20,591 bases of DNA from DATKZS01 sp035527835 [NCBI: bacterium] (GCA_035527835.1 DATKZS010000118.1:1-20591); one strand, 5' to 3'. Counted from the first letter of the stretch, positions 1 to 7,468 are shown. The notes: a model not told the origin generated them from the letters alone. Translations and numbers: made by a program.

Positions 1-1
1 G

Positions 2-100
2 CTGATCACCCCGATTGCGATGGAGAAGGAGCTTCGGTTCGCGATCCGGGAGGGCGGCCGGACGGTTGGCGCCGGGGTGACGGTGGAGGTAATTGAGTAA
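2..100 (+). CDS. tuf: Elongation factor Tu, C-terminal end (partial)
   Basis: The first 33 codons of the window, read in frame from base 2, end at a TAA and translate to the invariant end of EF-Tu ([19 protein letters not shown], then [13 protein letters not shown]). This is the last strand of the C-terminal beta-barrel domain, which contacts aminoacyl-tRNA. The rest of the gene lies upstream of the window. EF-Tu delivers aminoacyl-tRNA to the ribosome as a GTP complex. Its position just before rpsJ is the usual junction of the str and S10 gene blocks. No terminator with a clear U-tract is visible before rpsJ, so read-through is plausible but not shown. Confidence 0.96.
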   Translation: MITPIAMEKELRFAIREGGRTVGAGVTVEVIE

Positions 101-110
101 GAAGAGAATT

Positions 111-184
111 AACAAGGATATTTAGGATAAACAGGATAAGAATTGTTGTTATTTCTTATCCTTGGAATCCTGGTCATCCTTGTT
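111..184. repeat. Imperfect inverted repeat with phased GGAT units
   Basis: Two 32-base arms (111-142 and 153-184) are imperfect inverted copies around a 10-base loop. Each arm carries three GGAT (or ATCC) tetramers exactly 9 bases apart: GGAT at 116, 125 and 134, ATCC at 158, 167 and 176. The RNA could fold into a long interrupted hairpin in the tuf/rpsJ spacer. It is AT-rich compared with its neighbours, which suggests an inserted interspersed repeat rather than native leader sequence. A role in attenuation is possible but is inference only. Confidence 0.8.
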
Positions 185-205
185 GCTCCTTTCTTATTAG
201 GAAGA

Positions 206-229
206 GCACCGGTTATAAGCCGGCGGCAC
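206..229. repeat. Short palindromic repeat, ACCGGTT family, copy 1
   Basis: The sequence CACCGGTTATAAGCCGGC forms a near-palindrome (CCGG, then TTATAAG, then CCGG). It recurs almost unchanged at 12668-12691 between rpsM and rpsK, and a related palindrome lies at 13148-13169. It sits in the leader between tuf and rpsJ, about 50 bases before the rpsJ start. Two near-identical copies at equivalent intergenic positions argue for a dispersed REP-like element. Confidence 0.75.
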
Positions 230-280
230 GAAGTGATTCAGAGTTAGGCGGCGAAGAGAGAAGAAGACAAGGGAGCTTTT

Positions 281-589
281 ATGGCGACGCAAAGGATCCG
301 GATTAGGCTTAAGGCTTATGACCACAATCTTTTGGACCAGTCGGTCCGGGAGATCGTGGACACGGCCAAGAGGACGGGCGCGAAGGTTGCCGGGCCGATA
401 CCCCTGCCCACCGACATCAACCGTTTTTGCGTGCTGCGTTCTCCGCACGTTGACAAGAAGAGCCGGGAGCAGTTCGAGGTCCGGACCCACAAGCGTCTGA
501 TAGACATTCTGGAGCCGACGCAGGCCACGGTTGACGCGCTGGGCAAGCTGGATTTGTCGGCGGGCATAGATATTGAGATCAAACTCTAG
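281..589 (+). CDS. rpsJ: Ribosomal protein S10
   Basis: The 102-aa product is the usual length for S10, a protein of the 30S head that also serves as NusE in Nus-factor antitermination. The body of the family is visible: [14 protein letters not shown] near the N-terminus, then the loop with [20 protein letters not shown] and the strand [14 protein letters not shown]. The ATG at 281 has a purine-rich site (AGGGAG) 5-6 bases upstream. The gene opens the S10 block. The next gene is rplD after only 16 bases, where rplC would normally stand. The protein itself is complete and ends in the normal DIEIKL-type tail. Confidence 0.98.
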   Translation: MATQRIRIRLKAYDHNLLDQSVREIVDTAKRTGAKVAGPIPLPTDINRFCVLRSPHVDKKSREQFEVRTHKRLIDILEPTQATVDALGKLDLSAGIDIEIKL

Positions 590-605
590 GAACGGGCGGT
601 AAGTC

Positions 606-1259
606 ATGGAAGGCGAAAAGACAACCGGTTCGGGCCCGATCACGTTCGACGTGATGGACGCGCACAAGAACCCGGCGGGCAAGATTGAGCTTGACCCGGC
701 GGTGTTCGACGCCCCGGTCAAGACGCACCTTTTGCACGAGGTGGTGGTGTACCAGGAGGCCAAGCACCGGCGGGGCACGGCCTGCACCAAGACGCGGGCG
801 GAGGTGGCGGGGGCCAACAAGAAGCTTTACCGGCAGAAGGGCACGGGCCGGGCGCGGGCGGGCGAGCTCCGGTCGCCGGTGCGGCGCGGCGGCGGGGTGG
901 TCTTCGGTCCGAAGCCGCGCGACTTCGGGTTCAAGGTCGGCAAGAAGGTGAAGAAGGCGGCGCTTCGGTCGGCGCTCTCGGCCAAGCTCAAGGAAGAGAA
1001 GCTGATCGTGGTGGACGAGCTCAAGCTTACGAAGGTGAAGACGAAGCTTCTGCTGGATTGGCTCGCGGGCGTTGGCGCGGGCCGGAGCGCGCTGGTGGTG
1101 ATCCCGGCGGCGGACCAGACGGTGGAGCTCTCGGCCCGGAACCTGAGGAAGGTGAAGGTGCTCCGGGCGCAGGGCATCAACGTGCGGGACATCCTGCTGC
1201 ACGACAAGCTGGTGCTGACCCGGGAGGCGGCGGTGAAGATACAGGAGGCGCTGGCATGA
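606..1259 (+). CDS. rplD: Ribosomal protein L4
   Basis: This 217-aa protein is L4 of the 50S subunit, whose extended loop lines the peptide exit tunnel; in some bacteria L4 also represses its own operon. The loop is clear at about residues 56-97 (RRGTACTKTRAEVAG, then YRQKGTGRARAGELRSP), followed by VVFGPKPRDFGFKV and KKAALRSALSAKL. The C-terminus (NVRDILLHDKLVLTREAV) is typical. The first ten residues (MEGEKTTGSG) are a slightly unusual lead. The ribosome-binding site is weak (GGGCGGT), in contrast to the strong sites elsewhere in the cluster. That may relate to the missing rplC directly upstream. The stop overlaps the rplW start by 4 bases. Confidence 0.97.
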   Translation: MEGEKTTGSGPITFDVMDAHKNPAGKIELDPAVFDAPVKTHLLHEVVVYQEAKHRRGTACTKTRAEVAGANKKLYRQKGTGRARAGELRSPVRRGGGVVFGPKPRDFGFKVGKKVKKAALRSALSAKLKEEKLIVVDELKLTKVKTKLLLDWLAGVGAGRSALVVIPAADQTVELSARNLRKVKVLRAQGINVRDILLHDKLVLTREAAVKIQEALA

Positions 1260-1549
1260 GCCTTTCCATCTACCATATCATCAAGCGTCCGGTGATCACG
1301 GAGAAGAGCACGCAGATGGACGAGTCGCTGAACAAGGTCGTGTTCGAGGTTGACCGGCGGGCGACCAAGACCCAGGTGCGGGACGCGGTGGAGAAGCTCT
1401 TCAAGGTGAAGGTGTTGTCGGTGAACAGCATGCGTCTCCGGGGCAAGCCGATCCGGCGGGGCCACACGTTCAGCAACAAGTCCAACCGGAAGAAGGTCAT
1501 CGTCACGCTGCGGCCGGGCGACCGGATAGACTTTTACGAGGGAGCATAA
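1256..1549 (+). CDS. rplW: Ribosomal protein L23
   Basis: The 97-aa product matches L23, which sits at the exit of the 50S peptide tunnel and docks trigger factor and SRP. Visible family features are IIKRPVITEKS at the N-terminus, the strand KVVFEVDRRATKTQVRDAVE, FKVKVLSVNSM, and the basic extended loop RLRGKPIRRGHTFSNKSNRKK. I chose the ATG at 1256 because it overlaps the rplD stop as ATGA and has a perfect AGGAGG at 1243-1248. The longer reading from 1058 has no family similarity upstream and lies inside rplD. The overlap suggests translational coupling with L4. Confidence 0.97.
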   Translation: MSLSIYHIIKRPVITEKSTQMDESLNKVVFEVDRRATKTQVRDAVEKLFKVKVLSVNSMRLRGKPIRRGHTFSNKSNRKKVIVTLRPGDRIDFYEGA

Positions 1550-1567
1550 GCAAAAGGAGAATGAGTC

Positions 1568-2389
1568 GTGGCGCTTAAGACATTCAAGCCGACCTCGCCG
1601 GGCCGCCGTTTCATGACGGCGGTGGTGTTCGAGGAGCAGACGAAGAAGGAGCCGGAGAAGTCGCTGGTGCGCTCGCTCAAGAGCGCGGGCGGCCGCAACA
1701 ACCTGGGCCGGACCACGGTGCGGTGGCGGGGCGGCGGCCACAAGCGGGCGTACCGGATCGTTGACTTCAAGCGGCAGAAGTCCGACGTGCCGGCCACGGT
1801 GGCGGCGCTGGAGTATGACCCGAACCGGTCGGGGTGGATCGCGCTTCTGCATTACGCGGACGGGGACAAGAGCTACATTCTGGCGCCGCAGCGCCTGAAG
1901 GTCGGAGACAAGGTGGTGGCGGGCGAGAACGTTGACATCAAGCCGGGCAACCACCTTCCGCTCCGCAACATCCCCTTGGGCACGATCATCCACAACCTGG
2001 AGATGAAGCGGGGCAAGGGCGGCCAGTTGATCCGGTCGGCCGGGACCTTCGGCCAGCTCATGTCCAAGGAGGGCAAGTACGCCCAGGTGCGGATGCCCTC
2101 GGGCGAGCAGCGGCTGGTGCTCCTGGAGTGCTGGGCGTCGGTGGGCCAGGTGAGCAACCCGGACCACGGCAACGTCAAGATCGGCAAGGCCGGGCGCAAG
2201 CGGTGGATGGGAAAGCGTCCGAACGTCCGTGGCGTGGCCATGAACCCGGTGGACCATCCGCACGGCGGCGGCGAGGGCCGGGGCAAGGGCAACCACCCGC
2301 AGAGCCCGTGGGGTTTCCCGGCCAAGGGCAAGAAGACACGGAAGAACGCGCGGACCGATAAGTACATCGTGCACCGCAAGAAGGGGTAA
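1568..2389 (+). CDS. rplB: Ribosomal protein L2
   Basis: This is the 273-aa L2, a core 50S protein needed for subunit joining and close to the peptidyl-transferase centre. The N-terminal OB-like part (about residues 40-120) contains [21 protein letters not shown]. The SH3-like second half ends in the signature [13 protein letters not shown] at residues 226-238, with the conserved histidine at 230, then [10 protein letters not shown] and a basic tail. The start is a GTG at 1568 preceded by AAAGGAG. An ATG at 1561 is out of frame. The context around the start (ATGAGTCGTG) recurs before rpsE and rpmJ. Confidence 0.98.
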   Translation: MALKTFKPTSPGRRFMTAVVFEEQTKKEPEKSLVRSLKSAGGRNNLGRTTVRWRGGGHKRAYRIVDFKRQKSDVPATVAALEYDPNRSGWIALLHYADGDKSYILAPQRLKVGDKVVAGENVDIKPGNHLPLRNIPLGTIIHNLEMKRGKGGQLIRSAGTFGQLMSKEGKYAQVRMPSGEQRLVLLECWASVGQVSNPDHGNVKIGKAGRKRWMGKRPNVRGVAMNPVDHPHGGGEGRGKGNHPQSPWGFPAKGKKTRKNARTDKYIVHRKKG

Positions 2390-2400
2390 GGGGAGGGGTC

Positions 2401-2685
2401 ATGACCAGGTCGTTGAAGAAGGGCCCGTTCGTTGACGGGCACGTGATCGCAAAGGTCAGGGCGGCCCGGGAGAGCGGGAGCAAGAAGCCGATCCAGACCT
2501 GGAGCCGGCGCTCGACCATCGTCCCGGAAATGGTGGGCATGACCTTTTCCGTGCACAACGGCAAGAAGTTCCTTCCGGTGTTCGTGAACGAGAACATGGT
2601 GGGGCACAAGCTGGGCGAGTTCGCGCCGACCCGGACGTTCCACAGCCACTCGGGCGACCGGAAGACCAAGCTCAAGACCGCGTAA
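2401..2685 (+). CDS. rpsS: Ribosomal protein S19
   Basis: The 94-aa product is S19 of the 30S head, which pairs with S13 near the A-site and contacts the 50S subunit. The whole family pattern is present: [15 protein letters not shown] at the start, [18 protein letters not shown] in the middle, then [27 protein letters not shown] and APTRTFHSH. The ATG at 2401 follows a GGGGAGG site and lies 11 bases after rplB. Length and sequence are ordinary. Confidence 0.98.
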   Translation: MTRSLKKGPFVDGHVIAKVRAARESGSKKPIQTWSRRSTIVPEMVGMTFSVHNGKKFLPVFVNENMVGHKLGEFAPTRTFHSHSGDRKTKLKTA

Positions 2686-2719
2686 GGCGCGGGCCGGGGA
2701 GAGAAGAGGAGCAGATACC

Positions 2720-3058
2720 ATGGCCGAAGCAACGGCGAAACTGAATTATCTCCGGATGAGCGCGCAGAAGGTGCGGCTGGTGGCCGAGACCATCAAGGGC
2801 AAGCCGGTCTCGGCGGCGCTCGCCATCCTGGAGCAAACGCCCAAGCGGGCGAGCCGGCCGCTCCGGAAGCTCTTGCAGTCGGCGGTGGCCAATGCCTCCG
2901 AGAACCACGACATGGACGCCGACGCCCTGGTGGTGAAAAACGTGATGGTGAACGAGGGGCCCACGCTCAAGCGGTGGATGCCGCGGGCCATGGGCCGGGC
3001 CACGCCGATCCGGAAACGGACGAGCAAGATAATCATCGTCGTCAGCGAGAAAGGGTAA
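2720..3058 (+). CDS. rplV: Ribosomal protein L22
   Basis: This 112-aa protein is L22, which binds all domains of 23S rRNA and forms part of the exit-tunnel wall through a long beta-hairpin. Family landmarks are [19 protein letters not shown] at the N-terminus, the central helices with [21 protein letters not shown], and the hairpin [34 protein letters not shown]. The tip of that hairpin is where macrolide-resistance changes occur in other bacteria; nothing unusual is visible here. The ATG at 2720 has a purine-rich site (AAGAGGAG) upstream. Confidence 0.97.
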   Translation: MAEATAKLNYLRMSAQKVRLVAETIKGKPVSAALAILEQTPKRASRPLRKLLQSAVANASENHDMDADALVVKNVMVNEGPTLKRWMPRAMGRATPIRKRTSKIIIVVSEKG

Positions 3059-3069
3059 GGGAGGCTGCC

Positions 3070-3726
3070 TTGGGTCAGAAAACGCATCCGATAGGATTTC
3101 GGCTGGGCTACATCAAAACGTGGGACTCGAAGTGGTTCGCGGTGAAGAAGAGCTATTCGAGCCTGTTGCACGAGGACTTGAAGATCCGGGATTACGTGAA
3201 GAAGAAACTCTATCACGCCGGGATCTCAAGCGTGGTGATCGAGCGGAGCACGACCAAGTGCCGGGTGAACGTGTACACGGCCAAGCCGGCGATCGTTATC
3301 GGGAAAAGGGGCCAGGAGGTTGACGTGCTGCGGCACGAGCTGCAGCGGTTCACCAAGGCCGAGGTGTTCATCAACATCCACGAGGTTCGTCCGGCGGAGA
3401 CGAACGCGCAACTGATCTCGGAGAACGTGGCGCTGCAGATCGAGCGGCGGGTGGCTTTCCGGCGGGCGATGAAGAAGGCGATCAGCCTGGCGCAGAAGTT
3501 CGGGGCGCAGGGCGTGAAGATCCAGTGCTCGGGCCGGCTGGGCGGCGCGGAGATCGCGCGGCGGGAGTGGTACCGGGATGGCCGGGTGCCGCTGCACACG
3601 CTCCGGGCGGACATAGATTACGGTTACATCCAGGCGCGGACGACCTACGGGGTGATCGGGGTCAAGGTGTGGGTGTTCAAGAACGAGGTATGGAAGGGCG
3701 GGCAGGCGCCGCCGGTTAAGTTATAG
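3070..3726 (+). CDS. rpsC: Ribosomal protein S3
   Basis: S3 binds mRNA at the entry side of the 30S head. The protein starts with the universal [12 protein letters not shown], which places the start at a TTG at 3070, 11 bases after rplV and downstream of a GGGAGG site, and gives 218 aa. The longer in-frame reading from 2974 overlaps rplV and adds residues foreign to the family. A type-2 KH domain covers about residues 39-107, with the GKRG loop at 78-81. The C-terminal half has [16 protein letters not shown] and [13 protein letters not shown]. The tail is short (GGQAPPVKL), as in many bacteria. Confidence 0.96.
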   Translation: MGQKTHPIGFRLGYIKTWDSKWFAVKKSYSSLLHEDLKIRDYVKKKLYHAGISSVVIERSTTKCRVNVYTAKPAIVIGKRGQEVDVLRHELQRFTKAEVFINIHEVRPAETNAQLISENVALQIERRVAFRRAMKKAISLAQKFGAQGVKIQCSGRLGGAEIARREWYRDGRVPLHTLRADIDYGYIQARTTYGVIGVKVWVFKNEVWKGGQAPPVKL

Positions 3727-3730
3727 GGTT

Positions 3731-3787
3731 AATGGTTTATGGTTTGTGGTTTAACCACAAACCTCAAACTTCAAACCACAAACCATT
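3731..3787. repeat. Heptamer-based inverted repeat between rpsC and rplP
   Basis: The spacer is built of 7-base units: three GGTTTNN units (3734-3754) face a run of CAAACNN units (3758-3785). The centre, GGTTTGTGGTT / AACCACAAACC with one base between the arms, is a perfect 11-bp palindrome. The outermost AATGGTTT and AAACCATT also pair. It is AT-rich and unlike the surrounding genes. It interrupts the usually tight rpsC-rplP junction and most resembles an inserted interspersed repeat. Confidence 0.8.
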
Positions 3788-3811
3788 TTATTAAGTTGGA
3801 GGAATTGAGGC

Positions 3812-4225
3812 ATGTTATCGCCGGCGAAACCAAAATACAGGAAACAGCAGAAGGGCCGGGTGCGGGGTGTCGCGCAGCGTGGCGCCACGCTGGCGTTCGG
3901 GAGCTTCGGCCTGCAGGCTACTTCCGGCGGGTGGGTGACGTCCAGGCAGATCGAGGCGGGCCGGATCGCGATCACGCGGCACGTGAAGCGCGCGGGCAAG
4001 ATGTGGATCCGGATCTTCCCGGACAAGCCGCTGACCAAGAAGCCGTTGGAGACCCGGATGGGCAAAGGCAAGGGCGCGGTGGAGGACTGGGTGGCGGTGG
4101 TCCGCAAGGGCCGCATCCTGTTCGAGGTGGAAGGGGTTACCGGCGAGATGGCCAAGCGCGCGCTGACTCTGGCGGCGGCCAAGCTTCCGCTGCACACGCA
4201 GATCGTGGAATTGGAGGAGCTGTAA
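3812..4225 (+). CDS. rplP: Ribosomal protein L16
   Basis: The 137-aa product is L16, which lies at the 50S A-site and helps position the tRNA acceptor arm. Landmarks are [16 protein letters not shown] at the start, [25 protein letters not shown], the strand [26 protein letters not shown], and the C-terminal [18 protein letters not shown]. The ATG at 3812 is preceded by GGAGG and GAGG sites within the last 15 bases. The final A of its stop codon is the first base of the rpmC start (TAATG). Confidence 0.98.
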   Translation: MLSPAKPKYRKQQKGRVRGVAQRGATLAFGSFGLQATSGGWVTSRQIEAGRIAITRHVKRAGKMWIRIFPDKPLTKKPLETRMGKGKGAVEDWVAVVRKGRILFEVEGVTGEMAKRALTLAAAKLPLHTQIVELEEL

Positions 4226-4488
4226 TGAAGCCCACCGAGATCAGGGAGATGACGGACGACGAGCTCCTGGACAAGCGCGACGAGCTGACGCGCGGGAGGT
4301 TCAACCTGCGCATCCAGATGGCCACCGGGCAGTTGGACTCGACGGCCCGGCTCCGGGGCACGCGGCGGGACCTGGCCCGGGTGAAGACGATCATCCGGGA
4401 GCGGGGCCTGGAGAAGAAGGCAAGCGCGGGTGGGGGCGCCCGGGCCCCGATGAAGAAGGCGGCCGGCAAGGCGGCGCGAGCGAATTGA
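4225..4488 (+). CDS. rpmC: Ribosomal protein L29 with extended C-terminus
   Basis: L29 is a small helical-hairpin protein near the 50S exit site. Residues 1-62 match the family (KPTEIREMTDDELLDKRDEL, then RIQMATGQLDSTARLRGTRRDLARVKTIIRERG). The protein is 87 aa, longer than the usual 60-70 because of a low-complexity Gly/Ala/Lys tail (residues 63-87). The DNA for part of the tail (4424-4448) resembles the hairpin repeat just downstream at 4494-4513, so the tail may come from repeat insertion or slippage. The ATG at 4225 overlaps the rplP stop by one base and has a GGAGGAG site. The longer reading from 3739 is not family-like. Confidence 0.95.
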   Translation: MKPTEIREMTDDELLDKRDELTRGRFNLRIQMATGQLDSTARLRGTRRDLARVKTIIRERGLEKKASAGGGARAPMKKAAGKAARAN

Positions 4489-4493
4489 ATGGA

Positions 4494-4555
4494 CGCGGGT
4501 GAGGGCACCCGCGCTCCAGGGAACCCGCGCTCCAGGGCATCCGCGGCCCGATGAG
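4494..4555. repeat. GC-rich hairpin and 16-bp tandem repeat after rpmC
   Basis: An 8-bp perfect hairpin (CGCGGGTG, loop AGGG, CACCCGCG) occupies 4494-4513. Two direct copies of ACCCGCGCTCCAGGG follow at 4507-4521 and 4523-4537, with a decayed third copy near 4539-4555. The block fills most of the 111-base rpmC/rpsQ spacer. A related GC-rich hairpin sequence is found within the end of rpmC at 4424-4448. It could slow transcription or tune rpsQ expression, but nothing in the sequence shows this. Confidence 0.75.
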
Positions 4556-4599
4556 GGCGCCCGGCCCCTAATGATACAAGGAATGCGAGGAGAGAGGTA

Positions 4600-4893
4600 A
4601 TGGAACAGGCGGTCATGCCCGGCAAGACAGACAAGCGCGGCCACCGCAAGGTCCGGACGGGAGTGGTGGTGAGCAACAAGATGGACAAGACGGTGGTGGT
4701 GCGGATAGACCGGGTGAAGATGCATCCGCGCTACAAGAAGTACATCCGGGTGTGGAACAAGGTCAAGGCGCACGACGAGAAAAACGCCTGCGGAATCGGG
4801 GACGAGGTCCAGATCATGGAGACCAGGCCTCTCAGCAAGGACAAGCACTGGCGGGTTCTTAAAATCCTGAAGAAAGCGGAAGCGGTCGAGTAA
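4600..4893 (+). CDS. rpsQ: Ribosomal protein S17
   Basis: The 97-aa product is S17, an OB-fold primary binder of 16S rRNA. Clear features are [20 protein letters not shown], the loop [19 protein letters not shown], and [27 protein letters not shown]. The ATG at 4600 follows a strong GGAGAGAGG. A second ATG at residue 6 is a possible alternative, but it lacks an equally good site. The N-terminus is about ten residues longer than in compact S17 proteins. The gene is separated from rpmC by the repeat block at 4494-4555. Confidence 0.97.
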   Translation: MEQAVMPGKTDKRGHRKVRTGVVVSNKMDKTVVVRIDRVKMHPRYKKYIRVWNKVKAHDEKNACGIGDEVQIMETRPLSKDKHWRVLKILKKAEAVE

Positions 4894-4911
4894 GGGCTGG
4901 GAGGAGCGGTC

Positions 4912-5280
4912 ATGATTCAATCAGAATCCATCTTGAACGTGGCGGACAATTCCGGCGCCAAGAAGGTGATGTGCATCAGGGTGCTGGGGGGCAGCCGGCG
5001 CCGTTACGCCAGCGTGGGCGACATCATCGTGGCGTCGGTGAAGGAAGCGATGCCGACGTCGAAGGTAAAGAAGGGCGACGTGGTGAAGGCGGTGGTGGTT
5101 CGGACGGCCAAGGAGATCGGCCGGCCGGACGGGACTTACATCCGGTTTGACGACAACTCGGCGGTCCTGATCAACCCGCAGCTCGAGCCGCTGGGCACGC
5201 GCGTGTTCGGGCCGGTGGCGCGCGAGCTGCGGGCCAAGAAGTTCATGAAGATCATCTCGCTGGCGCCGGAAGTATTGTGA
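4912..5280 (+). CDS. rplN: Ribosomal protein L14
   Basis: This 122-aa protein is L14, a highly conserved 50S protein that contacts 16S rRNA in the intersubunit bridge. The sequence runs [20 protein letters not shown] at the start, [29 protein letters not shown], and ends with [20 protein letters not shown] then [13 protein letters not shown]. The length is exactly typical. The ATG at 4912 follows a GGGAGGAG site. It opens the part of the cluster that corresponds to the spc operon; no separate promoter is evident in the 18-base gap after rpsQ. Confidence 0.98.
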   Translation: MIQSESILNVADNSGAKKVMCIRVLGGSRRRYASVGDIIVASVKEAMPTSKVKKGDVVKAVVVRTAKEIGRPDGTYIRFDDNSAVLINPQLEPLGTRVFGPVARELRAKKFMKIISLAPEVL

Positions 5281-5288
5281 GGTCAATC

Positions 5289-5615
5289 ATGCAGCAGCGG
5301 TTACACATCCGGAAGGGGGACACGGTTGAGGTCCTTTCCGGCAAGGAGCGGGGGAAACGCGGCAAGGTACTGAACGTCGAGACCAAGAAGGAGCGGGCGG
5401 TGGTGGAGAAGCTCAACTTCAAGAAGCGGCACTACCGTCCGGGCAATCCGGCGGCGCCGCAGGGCGGGATCATGGAGCGGGAGGGGCCGCTCACGCTGTC
5501 GGTACTGATGCTGGTGTGCCCGAAGTGTCAGAAGCGGACCCGGCCGCGCTTCCAGAAGCTGGAGAGCGGGACCCGGATCCGGGTCTGCCGCAAGTGCGAA
5601 GAGCACATAGATTAA
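5289..5615 (+). CDS. rplX: Ribosomal protein L24 with C-terminal zinc-ribbon-like motif
   Basis: L24 is an assembly initiator of the 50S subunit. The KOW domain covers about residues 4-40 ([20 protein letters not shown]), followed by [15 protein letters not shown]. The C-terminus has two CxxC pairs (C77, C80, C100, C103) that could hold zinc; this form occurs in a number of bacterial groups. I chose the ATG at 5289 (108 aa) because GAGG in the rplN stop region is correctly spaced from it. A GTG at 5277 overlapping the rplN stop would add four residues (MRSI) and remains possible. The gene is complete. Confidence 0.95.
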   Translation: MQQRLHIRKGDTVEVLSGKERGKRGKVLNVETKKERAVVEKLNFKKRHYRPGNPAAPQGGIMEREGPLTLSVLMLVCPKCQKRTRPRFQKLESGTRIRVCRKCEEHID

Positions 5616-5629
5616 AAAGGACAGTCAAG

Positions 5630-6172
5630 ATGGCGCGGCTCAAGGAAAAGTATCAGAAGGAGATCGTCCCGGCGCTGATGGAGGAGTTCCGGTTCAAGAA
5701 CGTCATGCAGGCGCCCCGGCTCCAGAAAATCGTGGTGAACGTGGGCCTGGGGCAGGCCACGCAGAACATCAAGGTGATTGACACGGCGGTGGCCGAGATC
5801 ACCTTGATCACGGGACAGAAGCCGGTGGTGACCAAGGCGCGGAAATCCATCGCCACCTTCAAGCTCCGGCGGGGCATGCCCATCGGGTGCATGGTGACGC
5901 TCCGGGGCGAGAAGATGTGGGAGTTCCTGGACCGGCTGCTGAACATCGCGCTGCCCCGGGTGCGCGACTTCCGGGGGGTGAGCCTCAAGGCCTTTGACGG
6001 CCGGGGCAACTACTCGCTGGGGATCAAGGAACAGATAATTTTTCCCGAGATCAACTACGACAAGGTCGAGCGCATCTCGGGGATGAACATCACCATCAAC
6101 ACCACGGCGGAAAACGATGAAGAGGCCAAGAGCCTGCTCCAGAGGCTCGGGATGCCTTTCCGGGTCTCGTAA
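5630..6172 (+). CDS. rplE: Ribosomal protein L5
   Basis: The 180-aa product is L5 of the 50S central protuberance, which binds 5S rRNA and P-site tRNA. Landmarks are the N-terminal [67 protein letters not shown] and [10 protein letters not shown], with a C-terminal [20 protein letters not shown]. The ATG at 5630 has an AAGGA site. The longer reading from 5516 runs through the end of rplX and is not L5-like upstream. Confidence 0.97.
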   Translation: MARLKEKYQKEIVPALMEEFRFKNVMQAPRLQKIVVNVGLGQATQNIKVIDTAVAEITLITGQKPVVTKARKSIATFKLRRGMPIGCMVTLRGEKMWEFLDRLLNIALPRVRDFRGVSLKAFDGRGNYSLGIKEQIIFPEINYDKVERISGMNITINTTAENDEEAKSLLQRLGMPFRVS

Positions 6173-6190
6173 AATCAGGGGAGGGAGAAA

Positions 6191-6376
6191 GTGGCGAAGA
6201 AGTCGCTTCGGTTAAAGGCGCAGAGAACTCCGAAGTTCAAGGTGCGGAGATACAACCGGTGTCCGATCTGCGGCCGGCCGCGGGCGTATTACCGGCGGTT
6301 CGACATGTGCCGGATCTGTCTTAGGAACCTGGCCCTGCAGGGCAAGGTCCCGGGCGTGGTCAAATCGAGCTGGTAG
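6191..6376 (+). CDS. rpsN: Ribosomal protein S14, zinc-binding short form
   Basis: The 61-aa protein is the short, zinc-binding type of S14 in the 30S head. Four cysteines in two CxxC pairs (C24, C27, C40, C43; CPICG and CRICL) form the site, and the C-terminus [11 protein letters not shown] is diagnostic of this type. The start is a GTG at 6191 with an AGGGGAGGG site. The longer zinc-free type is often a second copy under zinc starvation; none is present in this window. Confidence 0.98.
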   Translation: MAKKSLRLKAQRTPKFKVRRYNRCPICGRPRAYYRRFDMCRICLRNLALQGKVPGVVKSSW

Positions 6377-6394
6377 GCAAGGAGGGATACGGCC

Positions 6395-6790
6395 ATGATG
6401 ACGGACCCGATAGCGGACATGTTGACCCGGATTCGGAACGGGCTGATGGCGCGGCACGACGCGGTGGAAGTGCCGGCGTCCAAGATGAAACTGGAGATCG
6501 CGCGCATCCTCAAGGCCGAGGGGTATATCAAGAACTTCAAGCAGGTCCACGACGACAAGCAGGGGTCCATCAAGGTGTTCCTGAAGTACGACGACAAGCG
6601 GGTCCCGAGCATCGTGGAGATGAAGCGGGTGTCCAAACCCGGCCGGCGGGTGTACGCGGCGGTGGACGAGATCCCGGTGGTGAAGAACGGCCTGGGCACC
6701 GCCATCCTCAGCACCTCGAAGGGGATCATGAGCGACAAGGCGGCGCGCAAGGAGAAGGTGGGCGGGGAAATCATCTGCACCGTGTGGTGA
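6395..6790 (+). CDS. rpsH: Ribosomal protein S8
   Basis: This 131-aa protein is S8, a primary 16S rRNA binder and, in E. coli, the translational repressor of the spc operon. It begins [19 protein letters not shown] and ends with the S8 signature [21 protein letters not shown], then GGEIICTVW. The site AAGGAGGG lies 11 bases before the ATG at 6395. A second ATG directly follows, so the exact first residue is uncertain by one codon. I did not identify an S8-binding mimic in the mRNA. Confidence 0.98.
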   Translation: MMTDPIADMLTRIRNGLMARHDAVEVPASKMKLEIARILKAEGYIKNFKQVHDDKQGSIKVFLKYDDKRVPSIVEMKRVSKPGRRVYAAVDEIPVVKNGLGTAILSTSKGIMSDKAARKEKVGGEIICTVW

Positions 6791-6826
6791 CGATCGCCAG
6801 GCGGGGCATCGAGGAGTGAGGATACG

Positions 6827-7375
6827 ATGTCGAGAATAGGGAAACTGCCGGTGGCGCTGCCCGCCGGGGTCACGGTGAAGTGGGAGGAGCCGGTGCTGGA
6901 GGTGAAGGGCCCCAAAGGCGCGCTCAAGCTCGCGCTGAAGAAGCCCGCCGGGATCAAGGTCGAGGGCCAGACGCTCCACGTGACCCGGCCGGACGAGACG
7001 CGGGAGAGCCGGTCGCTGCAGGGCCTTTACCGCTCGCTCATCAACAACATGGTGAGCGGGGTGAGCAAGGGTTACGAGAAGAAGCTGGAGGTCGCGGGCG
7101 TGGGCTACCGGGCGGAGACGGCGGGCAAGGTCTTGAAGCTGTCTCTGGGGTTCGCGTTCGCCAAGGAATTCCCGATCCCGGACGGCATCACGATCAAGGT
7201 GGAGAAGGAAGTGATCACGATCCAGGGGATAGACAAGCAGCTCGTGGGCAACGTGGCGGCGAGCATCCGGGCGCACCGCCCGCCCGAGCCGTACAAGGGC
7301 AAGGGCATCAAGTACCAGGGCGAGCAGATCAAGCGCAAGGCCGGAAAGGCCGCGGTGGGCAGCGGGGCCAAGTAA
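6827..7375 (+). CDS. rplF: Ribosomal protein L6
   Basis: The 182-aa product is L6, a two-domain 50S protein near the sarcin-ricin loop and the factor-binding site. The N-terminus SRIGKLPVALPAGVTV, the mid-part NNMVSGVSKGYEKKLEVAGVGYR, and the C-terminal signature PPEPYKGKGIKYQGE then KRKAGKAA are all present. The ATG at 6827 follows GAGGAGTGAGG. The 93-base spacer to rplR is GC-rich with possible weak pairing (around 7389-7412), but I see no convincing gene or element in it. Confidence 0.98.
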   Translation: MSRIGKLPVALPAGVTVKWEEPVLEVKGPKGALKLALKKPAGIKVEGQTLHVTRPDETRESRSLQGLYRSLINNMVSGVSKGYEKKLEVAGVGYRAETAGKVLKLSLGFAFAKEFPIPDGITIKVEKEVITIQGIDKQLVGNVAASIRAHRPPEPYKGKGIKYQGEQIKRKAGKAAVGSGAK

Positions 7376-7468
7376 GTGTCAGACCGGGGCCGGCGGGCCT
7401 TTGGCGCCGGGCCGATATGGGAAGCGGATTCAATAACGGACGAATGAAGTCAATCGGGGAGTAGGGCC

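Noticed and set aside
827-2374. Long open frame on the - strand (515 codons) opposite rplD-rplB
   Set aside because: It is antisense to three certain ribosomal protein genes and is a by-product of GC-rich codon use; it has no family features.
3739-4224. N-terminal extension of the rpmC frame through rplP
   Set aside because: The extension is out of frame with rplP and not L29-like; the ATG at 4225 has a strong ribosome-binding site.
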